DNA of 8,939 nucleotides from an uncultured Clostridia bacterium (GCA_947589405.1 CANQBT010000089.1:1-8939); one strand, 5' to 3'; shown: positions 1 to 6,512, counted from the stretch's first letter. Notes: generated by a model from the letters alone, not told the origin. A program made the numbers and translations.

Positions 1-63
1 TTCGCAGTCGGCTACTTTCACATAAGGCGTTGCCGCAGCCGTTCTTATAAATCCGTATTTCAT
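1..63 (-). CDS. nadE: Glutamine-dependent NAD+ synthetase, N-terminal fragment (partial at window edge)
   Basis: Only the first 21 codons lie in the window; the gene continues leftward beyond base 1. The peptide begins MKYGFIR, then a run of alanines, and ends KVADCE. This matches what I know of the start of the nitrilase-type glutaminase domain of glutamine-hydrolysing NAD synthetases (YGFIRVAAA...KVADC). Those enzymes turn deamido-NAD, ATP and glutamine into NAD+ in the cytoplasm. The ATG (63-61) overlaps the ddl stop as ATGA, and an AAAGGAG ribosome site sits 6 nt upstream inside the last ddl codons, so the start is well supported and translation is probably coupled to ddl. The family call rests on a short N-terminal match; the catalytic residues are outside the window. 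Confidence 0.72.
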   Translation of the reverse strand, partial: MKYGFIRTAAATPYVKVADCE

Positions 64-1007
64 TTGTTACTCCTTTTCAGTTCAAAATCTATGAGTTTGT
101 CAAGAAAATCCCCAAAGCTCATATTAAGTCCTTCTGCTGCTCTCGGTACAAGACTTATGTCGGTAAGTCCCGGAAGAGTGTTTACCTCTATAACGTATAT
201 CTGCTCTTCCTTTACTATCATGTCGATACAGGCATAGCCCCTGCATTTAAGTACATTAAATGTCTTTACGGCAATGGCTCTTACCATATCCCTAAGGAAA
301 ACAGGCATATTGCTTATATCGCCTATAGGCGCCTTCTGTGCCGATTTATCTTCATAGCTGAACATTTCTCCGCTTTTGTTTATATCCAGTACAGCCATTA
401 CCTCCGTCCCGTTTTCTCCTTCGTATACGGCACAGGTTATTTCTCTTCCCTTTATATATTTTTCCGCAATAACATCGTCATCATACATTTCAATTATATT
501 TTCCGCTGCTCCTTCAAGCTCTTTTGTATCATAGGCTATGGATATGCCTATACTGGAGCCGCCTCTGTTTGGCTTTACTATAAGAGGAAAGCCTATCTGC
601 CTTATTTCATCGGCATGCTCTATTATTCTTTCTCCTCTTTTGATAAATACGTCCTCAGGCACCTGTATATAGTTGGCAGCCATAACCGTCTTTGCCATTT
701 TCTTATCCATACAAAGTGCGCTTGAAAGAACTCTGCTGCCGACAAAGGGTATGCCCAAGCAATGGAGAAAGCCCTGCAAAGAACCGTTTTCACCGTTACC
801 GCCGTGCAGAGCGCTCAGCACAATATCAGGAGGTTCTTTTATAAGCTCTCTTGCCCAGTCTGTAGAACCGCTTGCAGGCAGCTTGTATATTTTGATATTG
901 TATTTTTCTCTGTCAAGATTTGCCTCTATGTTCTCGCAGGACCTAAGGGATATTTCCCGCTCTACAGAGCTTCCTCCTGCAAGTATCGCTACGTTTATTC
1001 TGTTCAT
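60..1007 (-). CDS. ddl: D-alanine--D-alanine ligase
   Basis: ATP-grasp ligase that joins two D-alanines for the peptidoglycan pentapeptide; cytoplasmic, 315 residues, the usual length. Visible motifs: the first Ddl signature GGSSVEREIS (11-20), HGG (68-70), the ATP-grasp lysine and glycine-rich loop VKPNRGGSSIGIS (144-156), and the metal-binding end IDMIV (261-265) with EVNTLPGLT (274-282). The omega loop is odd: the Lys-Tyr pair of typical Ddl enzymes reads Lys221-Ser222 and the loop is about five residues shorter than in E. coli DdlB, so dipeptide versus depsipeptide specificity deserves a check. The ATG follows AAAGGAG with a 6-nt gap (1014-1020). It is fourth in the leftward run, 51 bp after hflX, and overlaps nadE by four bases. 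Confidence 0.93.
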   Translation of the reverse strand: MNRINVAILAGGSSVEREISLRSCENIEANLDREKYNIKIYKLPASGSTDWARELIKEPPDIVLSALHGGNGENGSLQGFLHCLGIPFVGSRVLSSALCMDKKMAKTVMAANYIQVPEDVFIKRGERIIEHADEIRQIGFPLIVKPNRGGSSIGISIAYDTKELEGAAENIIEMYDDDVIAEKYIKGREITCAVYEGENGTEVMAVLDINKSGEMFSYEDKSAQKAPIGDISNMPVFLRDMVRAIAVKTFNVLKCRGYACIDMIVKEEQIYVIEVNTLPGLTDISLVPRAAEGLNMSFGDFLDKLIDFELKRSNK

Positions 1008-1058
1008 TGTATTCTCCTTTTATTTATTTCGGCAGGTCGATGTCGGGTCTGCCAAAAA

Positions 1059-2318
1059 TCATACCAAAAACCTTCTGAGTCGGTTTTCTGTTTCCTCATC
1101 GGCGTACAGCTCAAAATAATATCCGTCATCTCTTGTTTCGCTTGCCGTTATTTCACAGCTGCCATGAATTATGCTCAGCAGTCTGCCTTCGGAATAGGGT
1201 ATGAGCACAGAAATGCTTCTCTTGAAGGAACGCACCATATCCTCAAGCTTTTCCATAAATTCAGGTATATTTTTACCTGTTGCGGCGGATATTGCCATAG
1301 TATATGATGCTTTGCTGTCATTTATAAGAGGAAGCTCTATATCCTCCTTGTCTGTTTTGTTGTATACTGTCAGCACAGGCTTTCCTTCGGCGCCAAGCTC
1401 TTTGAGAGTGCTGTATACCACATTCATCTGCTCCTGCCTTTTGGGATTGGACGCATCTACGACATGCACAAGTATATCCGCATATCTTGCCTCCTCAAGA
1501 GTTGCTCTGAATGCCTTTATAAGATTATGAGGAAGCTTTTGTATAAAGCCTACGGTATCGGTAAAGAGATATTTCGCTCCGCTTTGCGTTTCAACAGAGC
1601 GTGTAGTGGTATCAAGAGTGGCAAACAGCTTGTCCTCAGCCAAAACATCTGCTCCCGTAACGGTGTTAAGTAGTGTAGACTTTCCTGCGTTGGTATAGCC
1701 CACAAGGGCTATTACGGGTATATTGCTTTCAATTCTTTTTTCTCTGAGCACACGCCTGTGGTTTTCTATTTCCTTAAGCTCTTTGTTAAGGTCTGAGATC
1801 CTGTCGGCAATATTTCGTCTGTCGGTCTCCAGCTTTTTCTCACCGGGACCTCTTGTGCCTATACCTCCGCCAAGACGGGACATTTCAATACCTCGTCCCG
1901 TAAGGTGTGCCATGTTGTATTTAAGCTGTGCCAGCTCTACCTGTACCTTGCCTTCGGCAGATGCGGCTCTTTTTGCAAATATATCCAGTATAAGAAGAGT
2001 CCTGTCCATTACCTTTATATTAAGGGCGTTTTCAAGACTGCGTATCTGGTTCTGATTAAGCTCGTCGTCGCATATTATTCCCGTAGCTTCGGTAAATTCC
2101 GTATATGCCCTTAGCTCTTCTGTCTTTCCCTTGCCCAGATAGGAAGCCCTGTTTACGCTTTCTCTTTTCTGTATGAGTCTGCCTACGACCTCTGCTCCGG
2201 CAGTCTGCGCCAGCTCCGCCAATTCGTCAAGACAGCTTTCTGTGTCAAATTCACCGCTGCCTGTGTCAACTCCCACCAGCACCACTCTTTCGGTTTCCTT
2301 TTCCGTATTGTAAAGCAT
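1059..2318 (-). CDS. hflX: Ribosome-associated GTPase HflX
   Basis: HflX is a TRAFAC-class GTPase that binds the 50S subunit and, in studied bacteria, splits stalled or stress-arrested ribosomes. The 419-residue protein has the expected order: an N-terminal HflX domain with a SYLGKGK-type stretch (59-65), the family signature GGGIGTRGPGEKKLETDRR (150-168), a helical linker, then the G domain with G1 GYTNAGKS (207-214), G2 in DTTTR (236-240), G3 DTVGF (254-258), G4 NKTD (320-323) and G5 SAATG (344-348). A short C-terminal domain follows (about 370-419). All nucleotide-binding motifs are intact. The ATG lies one base after the stop of the small lipoprotein gene, and its GAGGT ribosome site (2330-2334) is inside that gene, so the two are probably translationally coupled. 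Confidence 0.95.
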   Translation of the reverse strand: MLYNTEKETERVVLVGVDTGSGEFDTESCLDELAELAQTAGAEVVGRLIQKRESVNRASYLGKGKTEELRAYTEFTEATGIICDDELNQNQIRSLENALNIKVMDRTLLILDIFAKRAASAEGKVQVELAQLKYNMAHLTGRGIEMSRLGGGIGTRGPGEKKLETDRRNIADRISDLNKELKEIENHRRVLREKRIESNIPVIALVGYTNAGKSTLLNTVTGADVLAEDKLFATLDTTTRSVETQSGAKYLFTDTVGFIQKLPHNLIKAFRATLEEARYADILVHVVDASNPKRQEQMNVVYSTLKELGAEGKPVLTVYNKTDKEDIELPLINDSKASYTMAISAATGKNIPEFMEKLEDMVRSFKRSISVLIPYSEGRLLSIIHGSCEITASETRDDGYYFELYADEETENRLRRFLV

Positions 2319-2319
2319 A

Positions 2320-2460
2320 TCAATTACCTACCTCTACATCTATGCTTGAAGCTATGCCGTTGTCCTCTGATACATTGCCCTTTGCCTTTTTGCCGTCATT
2401 GCAGCCCAAAAGGGATATAAGCATTGCGGATATAAGCAGTATTGCGGTAAATTTTTTCAT
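2320..2460 (-). CDS. Small putative lipoprotein (46 aa)
   Basis: A 46-codon reading frame fills the gap between the pseudouridine synthase and hflX. It starts MKKFTAILLIS, continues with a hydrophobic core and reaches a lipobox LLGC with the cysteine at residue 20. The predicted mature part is only 27 residues, hydrophilic, and ends DVEVGN. This is a standard type II signal peptide, so the product is probably diacylated and anchored on the outer face of the membrane. It has a good ribosome site, AAAGGAG at 2468-2474 with a 7-nt gap, and lies one base from each neighbour; its last codons also carry the hflX ribosome site. Such packing argues for a real gene. It could instead be the remnant of a longer lipoprotein. 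I recognise no family and assign no function. Confidence 0.7.
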   Translation of the reverse strand: MKKFTAILLISAMLISLLGCNDGKKAKGNVSEDNGIASSIDVEVGN

Positions 2461-2461
2461 T

Positions 2462-3118
2462 TTATTTCTCCTTTATTTTGTCAAAAAGCTCTGCCGCAGT
2501 ATCTTTGGCGGCTGTTATGTGTATCGGTTTTTTTGTAACAGGGTGTTCAAAGCTCAGCTCTCTTGCAAAGAGAGCCGGAAGTACACCTCTTTTGTGCTTA
2601 AAGCTGTCGTTGTATTTCGTATCGCCGTAAATAGGGTAGCCCATATGCGAAAACTGTACCCTTATCTGGTGATGACGTCCTGTTTCAAGATATATTCTTA
2701 CAAGGGTAAGGCAATTTGCCCTTTCTATTATTTCATAGTCAAGAGCTGCTCTCTTTGCGCCTATGTTTCCCTTGTTCACCACCTTTGATGTATTGGTCCT
2801 GCCATTTTTGAAAATATAGTCCTCAACATGACCGCCACAGGGAACGGTACCGCAAAGAACGGCAGTATATATTTTGTTTGCCTTATTTTCCCGTATCATT
2901 TCGGTAAGCAGAGCTGCCGTAGTCTTATCCTTTGCAAAAAGGGAAACTCCGCCTACAGGTCTGTCCAGCCTTGTTATTATATGACAGGGTGTGTTACAGT
3001 ATTCCGACACAAGCTCCGTAAGTGAGACCTCTCCGCTCTTATCACTCTGAACGGGCATGCCTGCTGACTTAAGTACGGATATTATATATTTATCTTCATA
3101 TAAAATTTCTAAGCTCAT
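2462..3118 (-). CDS. RluA-family pseudouridine synthase
   Basis: Isomerises specific uridines to pseudouridine in rRNA or tRNA; cytoplasmic. At 218 residues it is a short member with no N-terminal S4 RNA-binding domain, so it is closer in layout to RluA/TruC-type enzymes than to RluC or RluD. The catalytic motif is HIITRLDRPVGG (46-57) with Asp52 as the nucleophile. Further family motifs are NKIYTAVLCG (81-90), LETGRHHQIRVQ (144-155) and GYPIYGDTKY (160-169), then the closing FEHPVTKKPI stretch (190-199). The target uridine cannot be told from sequence. It is the first gene of the leftward run: a consensus-like promoter and an AGGAGG ribosome site (3125-3130) lie directly upstream, which also fixes the start. 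The next gene begins one base after its stop. Confidence 0.9.
   Translation of the reverse strand: MSLEILYEDKYIISVLKSAGMPVQSDKSGEVSLTELVSEYCNTPCHIITRLDRPVGGVSLFAKDKTTAALLTEMIRENKANKIYTAVLCGTVPCGGHVEDYIFKNGRTNTSKVVNKGNIGAKRAALDYEIIERANCLTLVRIYLETGRHHQIRVQFSHMGYPIYGDTKYNDSFKHKRGVLPALFARELSFEHPVTKKPIHITAAKDTAAELFDKIKEK
2468..2474 (-). promoter_or_regulatory. Ribosome binding site of the small lipoprotein
   Basis: AAAGGAG on the minus strand, 7 nt before the ATG at 2460 and inside the final codons of the pseudouridine synthase gene. It is the main reason to accept the 46-codon frame as translated. Confidence 0.7.
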
Positions 3119-3136
3119 ATTTGTCCTCCTTTTTTA

Positions 3137-3164
3137 ATTTTATTTGATTATTTGATTTTGTCAA
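3137..3164 (-). promoter_or_regulatory. Sigma-A-type promoter of the leftward run
   Basis: Minus strand: a perfect -35 TTGACA (3164-3159), a 16-bp spacer and a -10 TAAAAT (3142-3137). The spacer contains a perfect tandem repeat of the 8-mer TTATTTGA as read on the plus strand (3140-3147 and 3148-3155). Expected transcription would start near 3130, at the edge of the AGGAGG site, giving an unusually short leader of about 12 nt. The match to consensus is good; the short leader is the main doubt. Confidence 0.5.
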
Positions 3165-3200
3165 TATTTAAAACAAAAAAAATGGATTATATTATTATAC

Positions 3201-3207
3201 TTCGACA
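3201..3207 (-). promoter_or_regulatory. Spo0A box (0A box) upstream of spoIIE
   Basis: TTCGACA on the plus strand is the reverse complement of TGTCGAA, a perfect match to the Spo0A consensus TGNCGAA. It lies 65 bp before spoIIE, a gene activated by phosphorylated Spo0A in Bacillus subtilis, and overlaps the -35-like element of the promoter described separately. One 7-mer match could occur by chance, but position and target gene make it likely to be real. Because the region is divergent, Spo0A bound here might also affect the leftward run. Confidence 0.68.
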
Positions 3208-3234
3208 AATAACAGTTGCAGCATTAAGTATACT
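3202..3234 (+). promoter_or_regulatory. spoIIE promoter with 21-bp spacer
   Basis: The -35-like TCGACA (3202-3207, 5 of 6 to TTGACA) lies inside the Spo0A box. After a 21-bp spacer comes a -10 TATACT (3229-3234, 5 of 6). A spacer this long is poor for unaided sigma-A polymerase. As I recall, the B. subtilis spoIIE promoter has the same unusually wide spacing and depends on Spo0A~P. The predicted start near 3241 gives a leader of about 30 nt, including the AAAGGAG site at 3257-3263. Confidence 0.6.
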
Positions 3235-3239
3235 GTTAT
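3209..3239. repeat. 8-bp inverted repeat over the spoIIE -10 region
   Basis: Arms ATAACAGT (3209-3216) and ACTGTTAT (3232-3239) are exact reverse complements separated by 15 bp. The right arm overlaps the -10 and the left arm starts two bases after the Spo0A box. This geometry suits a dimeric DNA-binding protein, though chance cannot be excluded in AT-rich DNA. No T-tract follows, so it is not a terminator. Confidence 0.45.
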
Positions 3240-3271
3240 CTGTAATATTACTTTACAAAGGAGAATAATAT

Positions 3272-5089
3272 ATGAAAAAAATAAAAAGGAGCATTGAGAG
3301 TCTTATAAAAGGAAGCAGTATTCCCTATGCCATAATAGGTTTTATGCTTGGCAGACTGGAGATATTCGGGATAATAGATCCCATAATAATAGGCTATGTT
3401 TCGGTATTCTGCTGTCGGACAGGCTTTTATGCCGTAGCCCTGTCGGCTGCTGCGGGACTTCTCAGCGTATACGGTAGGATATACATATCCAGATATATAG
3501 GGGCAATACTCATACTCTGTGCAATGCATATACTGGGAAATGAAAAAAGGCTGTCTGCCTTCAGCGGCGGTCTTGCAATGCTGTGCTCGGGCATAACCTT
3601 TGCCGTGTTTTACGATTTTTCAATGTACTATGTACTGCTTGCAATTACAGAATCGGCGTTGGCAGTATGCTTCAATATAGTGCTGAGGGGAAATATAGGC
3701 ATGCTCAATATAATAGATACGCCTGTTGTAAATACAGACTGTTATCCCAGAGAGATAGAGAGGATAGCTGCCGTAAGGCTCAAGGGCATAGCCTCTCTTT
3801 TCAGTAAAATATCACGCTCCTACAGCGAAGCGACAGGGACCCATGATACAAGCTCTTATGAAAAGCAAAGGATACTTGATACCATAACGGCAAATAGCTG
3901 TAGTCTGTGTACTATGATGGAGGAGTGCTGGCATAAAAACTGCGCCTATACATGCAAGGTATTTTACGGCGCAATAGACAGCTGGCTAAAAATGGGAGAG
4001 GTACAGCCATTACCTGAAAGCTTCTGCGAAATATGCGGAAACAGCGCCATAATATGCGCAAGGGCAAGAGGCTGTATAGAGCAGTATAAAAGCGATAAGA
4101 TATGGAGAAAAAAGCTTTCCTCCGTAAGGCAGCTTGTTTCGGAGCAGATGAAATGCGCGGGAAACGCCATAGAAGAGCTATACAGAGATATGGAATGCGG
4201 AAGGGTGGACAGAGGACTGAGCGGAAGGATATACAAGGGTCTTAGCTCATCTCTTGTAAAAAGCGCAGCCGCAGTTACAAAAAACGGTATAACGGAAATA
4301 TATATAAGACTCAGGGACTGTCACGGCTGCAATCTGTGTATCGATACTATAAGAGAAATAACAGGCAGGGAATTTATAAGATATGAAAAAGATTGTATAC
4401 TGGAAAGAGACGATTGTTTTCTTCATTTGATAGAAGAGCCGCCTATAAGGATAAGCTCGGCTTCTGCTTCCGCCTCCAAAGAGGACAGCGAAATTTCAGG
4501 TGACTGCTATACTGTCATCGATATGAAGGGCAAGTGCATACTTGCCGTTGCAGACGGAATGGGCAGCGGTATAAAGGCACGGGAGGAGAGCGCAGCGTCT
4601 ATAGAGCTTTATGAAGATTTTGTATCGGCAGGCTTTGAAAGCGATACCGTTCTGGATATTATAAATTCGGTGCTTCTTATGCGTGAGGATAATGAAAGCT
4701 TTACAACACTTGACATATGTACTGTGGATCTGTACAGCGGAAAAACGGAATTTATAAAAATAGGCGCCGTTTCCACAGTCATAGCCCATACGGGAGGTAC
4801 GGAAACAATACGCTCATCAACGCTGCCCGCAGGCATACTGGGACAGGTGGATACAGATACACGCACAAGATTTTTGGAAAAGGGAGATGTTATAGTGATG
4901 ATGACAGACGGTGTGCTGGACTCCACAGGCAATGTAATAAGGAACGAGGATTGGCTTGTGGATATAATAGAGAAAAGGCATACCAACAACCCCAAAATAC
5001 TGGCTGAGAGCATACTGAACAAGGCCATAGAAAATTCTCAGGGAACAGTACGTGACGATATGACGGTGTTGGTTTCATCTTTATATTGA
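3272..5089 (+). CDS. spoIIE: Stage II sporulation protein E, membrane-bound PP2C-type phosphatase
   Basis: SpoIIE localises at the asymmetric septum and dephosphorylates SpoIIAA, which frees sigma-F in the forespore. The 605-residue protein has three parts: a hydrophobic N-terminus with about five or six candidate membrane segments (17-137), a cysteine-rich middle region with CSLC, EECW and CEIC (210-255) and CHGCNLC (350-356), and a C-terminal PP2C-like domain from about 408. Phosphatase motifs are VADGMGSGIKA (426-436, metal Asp428), TTLDICTVDLYSG (478-490), MTDGVLD (544-550, Asp546) and RDDMTVLV (594-601). A Ser/Ala-rich linker (394-403) precedes the phosphatase. It is about 220 residues shorter than the roughly 827-residue B. 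subtilis protein, mainly in the membrane region, yet shows no frame break. Start fixed by AAAGGAG (3257-3263), 8-nt gap. Isoleucine is mostly ATA: 10 of the first 12. Confidence 0.94.
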   Translation: MKKIKRSIESLIKGSSIPYAIIGFMLGRLEIFGIIDPIIIGYVSVFCCRTGFYAVALSAAAGLLSVYGRIYISRYIGAILILCAMHILGNEKRLSAFSGGLAMLCSGITFAVFYDFSMYYVLLAITESALAVCFNIVLRGNIGMLNIIDTPVVNTDCYPREIERIAAVRLKGIASLFSKISRSYSEATGTHDTSSYEKQRILDTITANSCSLCTMMEECWHKNCAYTCKVFYGAIDSWLKMGEVQPLPESFCEICGNSAIICARARGCIEQYKSDKIWRKKLSSVRQLVSEQMKCAGNAIEELYRDMECGRVDRGLSGRIYKGLSSSLVKSAAAVTKNGITEIYIRLRDCHGCNLCIDTIREITGREFIRYEKDCILERDDCFLHLIEEPPIRISSASASASKEDSEISGDCYTVIDMKGKCILAVADGMGSGIKAREESAASIELYEDFVSAGFESDTVLDIINSVLLMREDNESFTTLDICTVDLYSGKTEFIKIGAVSTVIAHTGGTETIRSSTLPAGILGQVDTDTRTRFLEKGDVIVMMTDGVLDSTGNVIRNEDWLVDIIEKRHTNNPKILAESILNKAIENSQGTVRDDMTVLVSSLY

Positions 5090-5096
5090 CGTGTAA

Positions 5097-5113
5097 AATA
5101 TCATTGTGATATT
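5097..5113. repeat. Short perfect inverted repeat between spoIIE and tilS
   Basis: AATATCAttgTGATATT: 7-bp arms with a 3-base centre, seven bases after the spoIIE stop. All but one stem pair per arm is A-T, and no T-run follows, so it would be a poor intrinsic terminator. It could be a 3'-end stabilising hairpin, an operator for the tilS promoter, or chance. Confidence 0.35.
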
Positions 5114-5132
5114 ATTTAAATTAAAGTATTAC
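5104..5132 (+). promoter_or_regulatory. Possible promoter before tilS
   Basis: TTGTGA (5104-5109), a 17-bp spacer and TATTAC (5127-5132), each matching 4 of 6 consensus bases. A promoter here would let tilS-hpt be made during growth, independently of the sporulation-linked spoIIE. The -35 overlaps the inverted repeat at 5097-5113. Weak matches in AT-rich DNA, so low certainty. Confidence 0.25.
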
Positions 5133-5158
5133 TAAATAAATACAAGGGAAAAGATACC

Positions 5159-6508
5159 ATGCTTTATAAAGTAAAAAATACAATAGAAAAATTCAATATG
5201 CTTGAAAAAGGCGATACAGTCGTAATAGGCGTGTCAGGCGGTGCAGACTCCGTATGTCTTGCTCATGTCATGAACTGTATTAAAGAGGAATACGACCTTC
5301 ATATCATTCTTGTACATGTGAATCATCAGCTCAGAGGCGCCGATGCGGACAGAGATGAGGCATATGTAATGAGTCTTGGCGAGAAATATGACTGTGATGT
5401 GCGTATATTCAGCTATGACGTAGCCAAGCTTGCAAAGGAAAGGGGACTTACCCTTGAGGAAACAGGCAGAGAGCTGAGATACGAGGCATTTTACAAAACG
5501 GCGGGAGAGAGAGGAAAGATAGCCGTAGCCCACAATATAAACGACAACTGCGAAACTATGCTTATGCGTTTTTTCAGAGGTACGGGAATAAAGGGACTGG
5601 GCGGCATAAATCCCATAAGGGATAATATAATCCGCCCTCTTATAGAAATATCCAGAGCGGAGATAGAAGGCTACTGTCTTGAAAACAAGCTGGAGTATTA
5701 CACCGACTATACCAACAACATAGACATATATACAAGGAACAAAATAAGGCTTAAGCTGATACCCTTTATAGAAAAGGAATTGAATCCCAATATAGTCAAC
5801 ACATTGTACCGCACATCGGAGATAATGGCGGCGGAGGACAAATACTTAAGCGAAGCGGCGCAAAAGGCATATAACGAATGCGAGGTATCGCCTAAGAGGA
5901 TAGACGTTGAAAGGCTGAAAGCATATGACCCTGTCATACAGCGCAGGATAATACGTCTTGGCTTTGTGGATTTTTCTGCAGATCTCCACGATATATCCTA
6001 TTCAAATGTGGAAAATGTGCTTTCCCTTGCGGAAAAGGAAAGCGGAAGGACAATAGAGCTTCCTCACGGGCTTAGAGCGGTACGTGAGCAGAGCACCATA
6101 TATTTTTGCCGAAGTGAGGAAAGAAAGCCCTTCTTTTATGAAATAAACAAAGATGAAAAGAAATACTGTAAGGAATTAGGGGCATATATACTCCTTACCG
6201 ACAAAAAATGTGAAAAAAATGCAAAATTACTGTATACTATTTCCTTTGATTATGATAAAATAAAATTACCGTTGGCGCTGAGAAGCCGTAAGGCAGGAGA
6301 TAAAATATATATTGCAGGCATAGGGGGAAGCAAATCCCTTAAGAAGCTTTTTATAGACAGCAAGGTACCTATGGTGGAAAGAGACGGCATACCGATACTG
6401 GCTATGGGAAGCGATGTACTGTGGATAAGCGATATGAAAACCTCCGACCGCTACAAGGCAGGCGACACTACGGTAAACTACTTGCATATGTATTTACTGG
6501 AGGAATAG
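5159..6508 (+). CDS. tilS: tRNA(Ile)-lysidine synthase
   Basis: TilS attaches lysine to C34 of the CAU-anticodon tRNA-Ile, changing both its charging and its decoding from Met/AUG to Ile/AUA; it is essential in studied bacteria. The 449-residue protein shows the N-type ATP pyrophosphatase loop SGGADS (26-31), HVNHQLRG (53-60), the AH...D..ET block written AHNINDNCET (125-134), RGTG (140-143), RNKIRLKLIP (193-202), and a C-terminal TilS domain (about 365-440) with LRSRKAGDKI and SKSLKKLFID. The AH block has Asn where E. coli has His, Asp and Gln, but keeps Asp129, Glu132 and Thr133; I believe such variants are common in clostridia. The ribosome site AAGGG (5144-5148) is 10 nt from the ATG. It lies between spoIIE and hpt as in Bacillus, four bases before hpt. 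Confidence 0.95.
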   Translation: MLYKVKNTIEKFNMLEKGDTVVIGVSGGADSVCLAHVMNCIKEEYDLHIILVHVNHQLRGADADRDEAYVMSLGEKYDCDVRIFSYDVAKLAKERGLTLEETGRELRYEAFYKTAGERGKIAVAHNINDNCETMLMRFFRGTGIKGLGGINPIRDNIIRPLIEISRAEIEGYCLENKLEYYTDYTNNIDIYTRNKIRLKLIPFIEKELNPNIVNTLYRTSEIMAAEDKYLSEAAQKAYNECEVSPKRIDVERLKAYDPVIQRRIIRLGFVDFSADLHDISYSNVENVLSLAEKESGRTIELPHGLRAVREQSTIYFCRSEERKPFFYEINKDEKKYCKELGAYILLTDKKCEKNAKLLYTISFDYDKIKLPLALRSRKAGDKIYIAGIGGSKSLKKLFIDSKVPMVERDGIPILAMGSDVLWISDMKTSDRYKAGDTTVNYLHMYLLEE

Positions 6509-6512
6509 TATT

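Noticed and set aside
1031..1053. Imperfect hairpin GGCAG...CTGCC between hflX and ddl as a terminator
   Set aside because: Only five perfect pairs at the base, mismatches inside, and no T-run in the direction of transcription.
673..1307. Plus-strand open frames of 148 and 181 codons opposite ddl and hflX
   Set aside because: Antisense to well-supported genes, no motifs and no convincing ribosome sites.
2342..2788. Plus-strand 148-codon frame opposite the lipoprotein and pseudouridine synthase genes
   Set aside because: Shadow frame with low-complexity content; the minus-strand genes have motifs and ribosome sites.
3186..3199. Two TATAAT matches on the minus strand as extra -10 elements for the leftward run
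   Set aside because: No -35 at suitable spacing; simple TTATTA-type DNA gives such matches by chance.
5275..5560. TilS AH-block with Asn substitutions as a sign of an inactive enzyme
   Set aside because: The P-loop, the second Asp, the ET pair and the C-terminal domain are intact, and similar variants are, I believe, common in clostridia.
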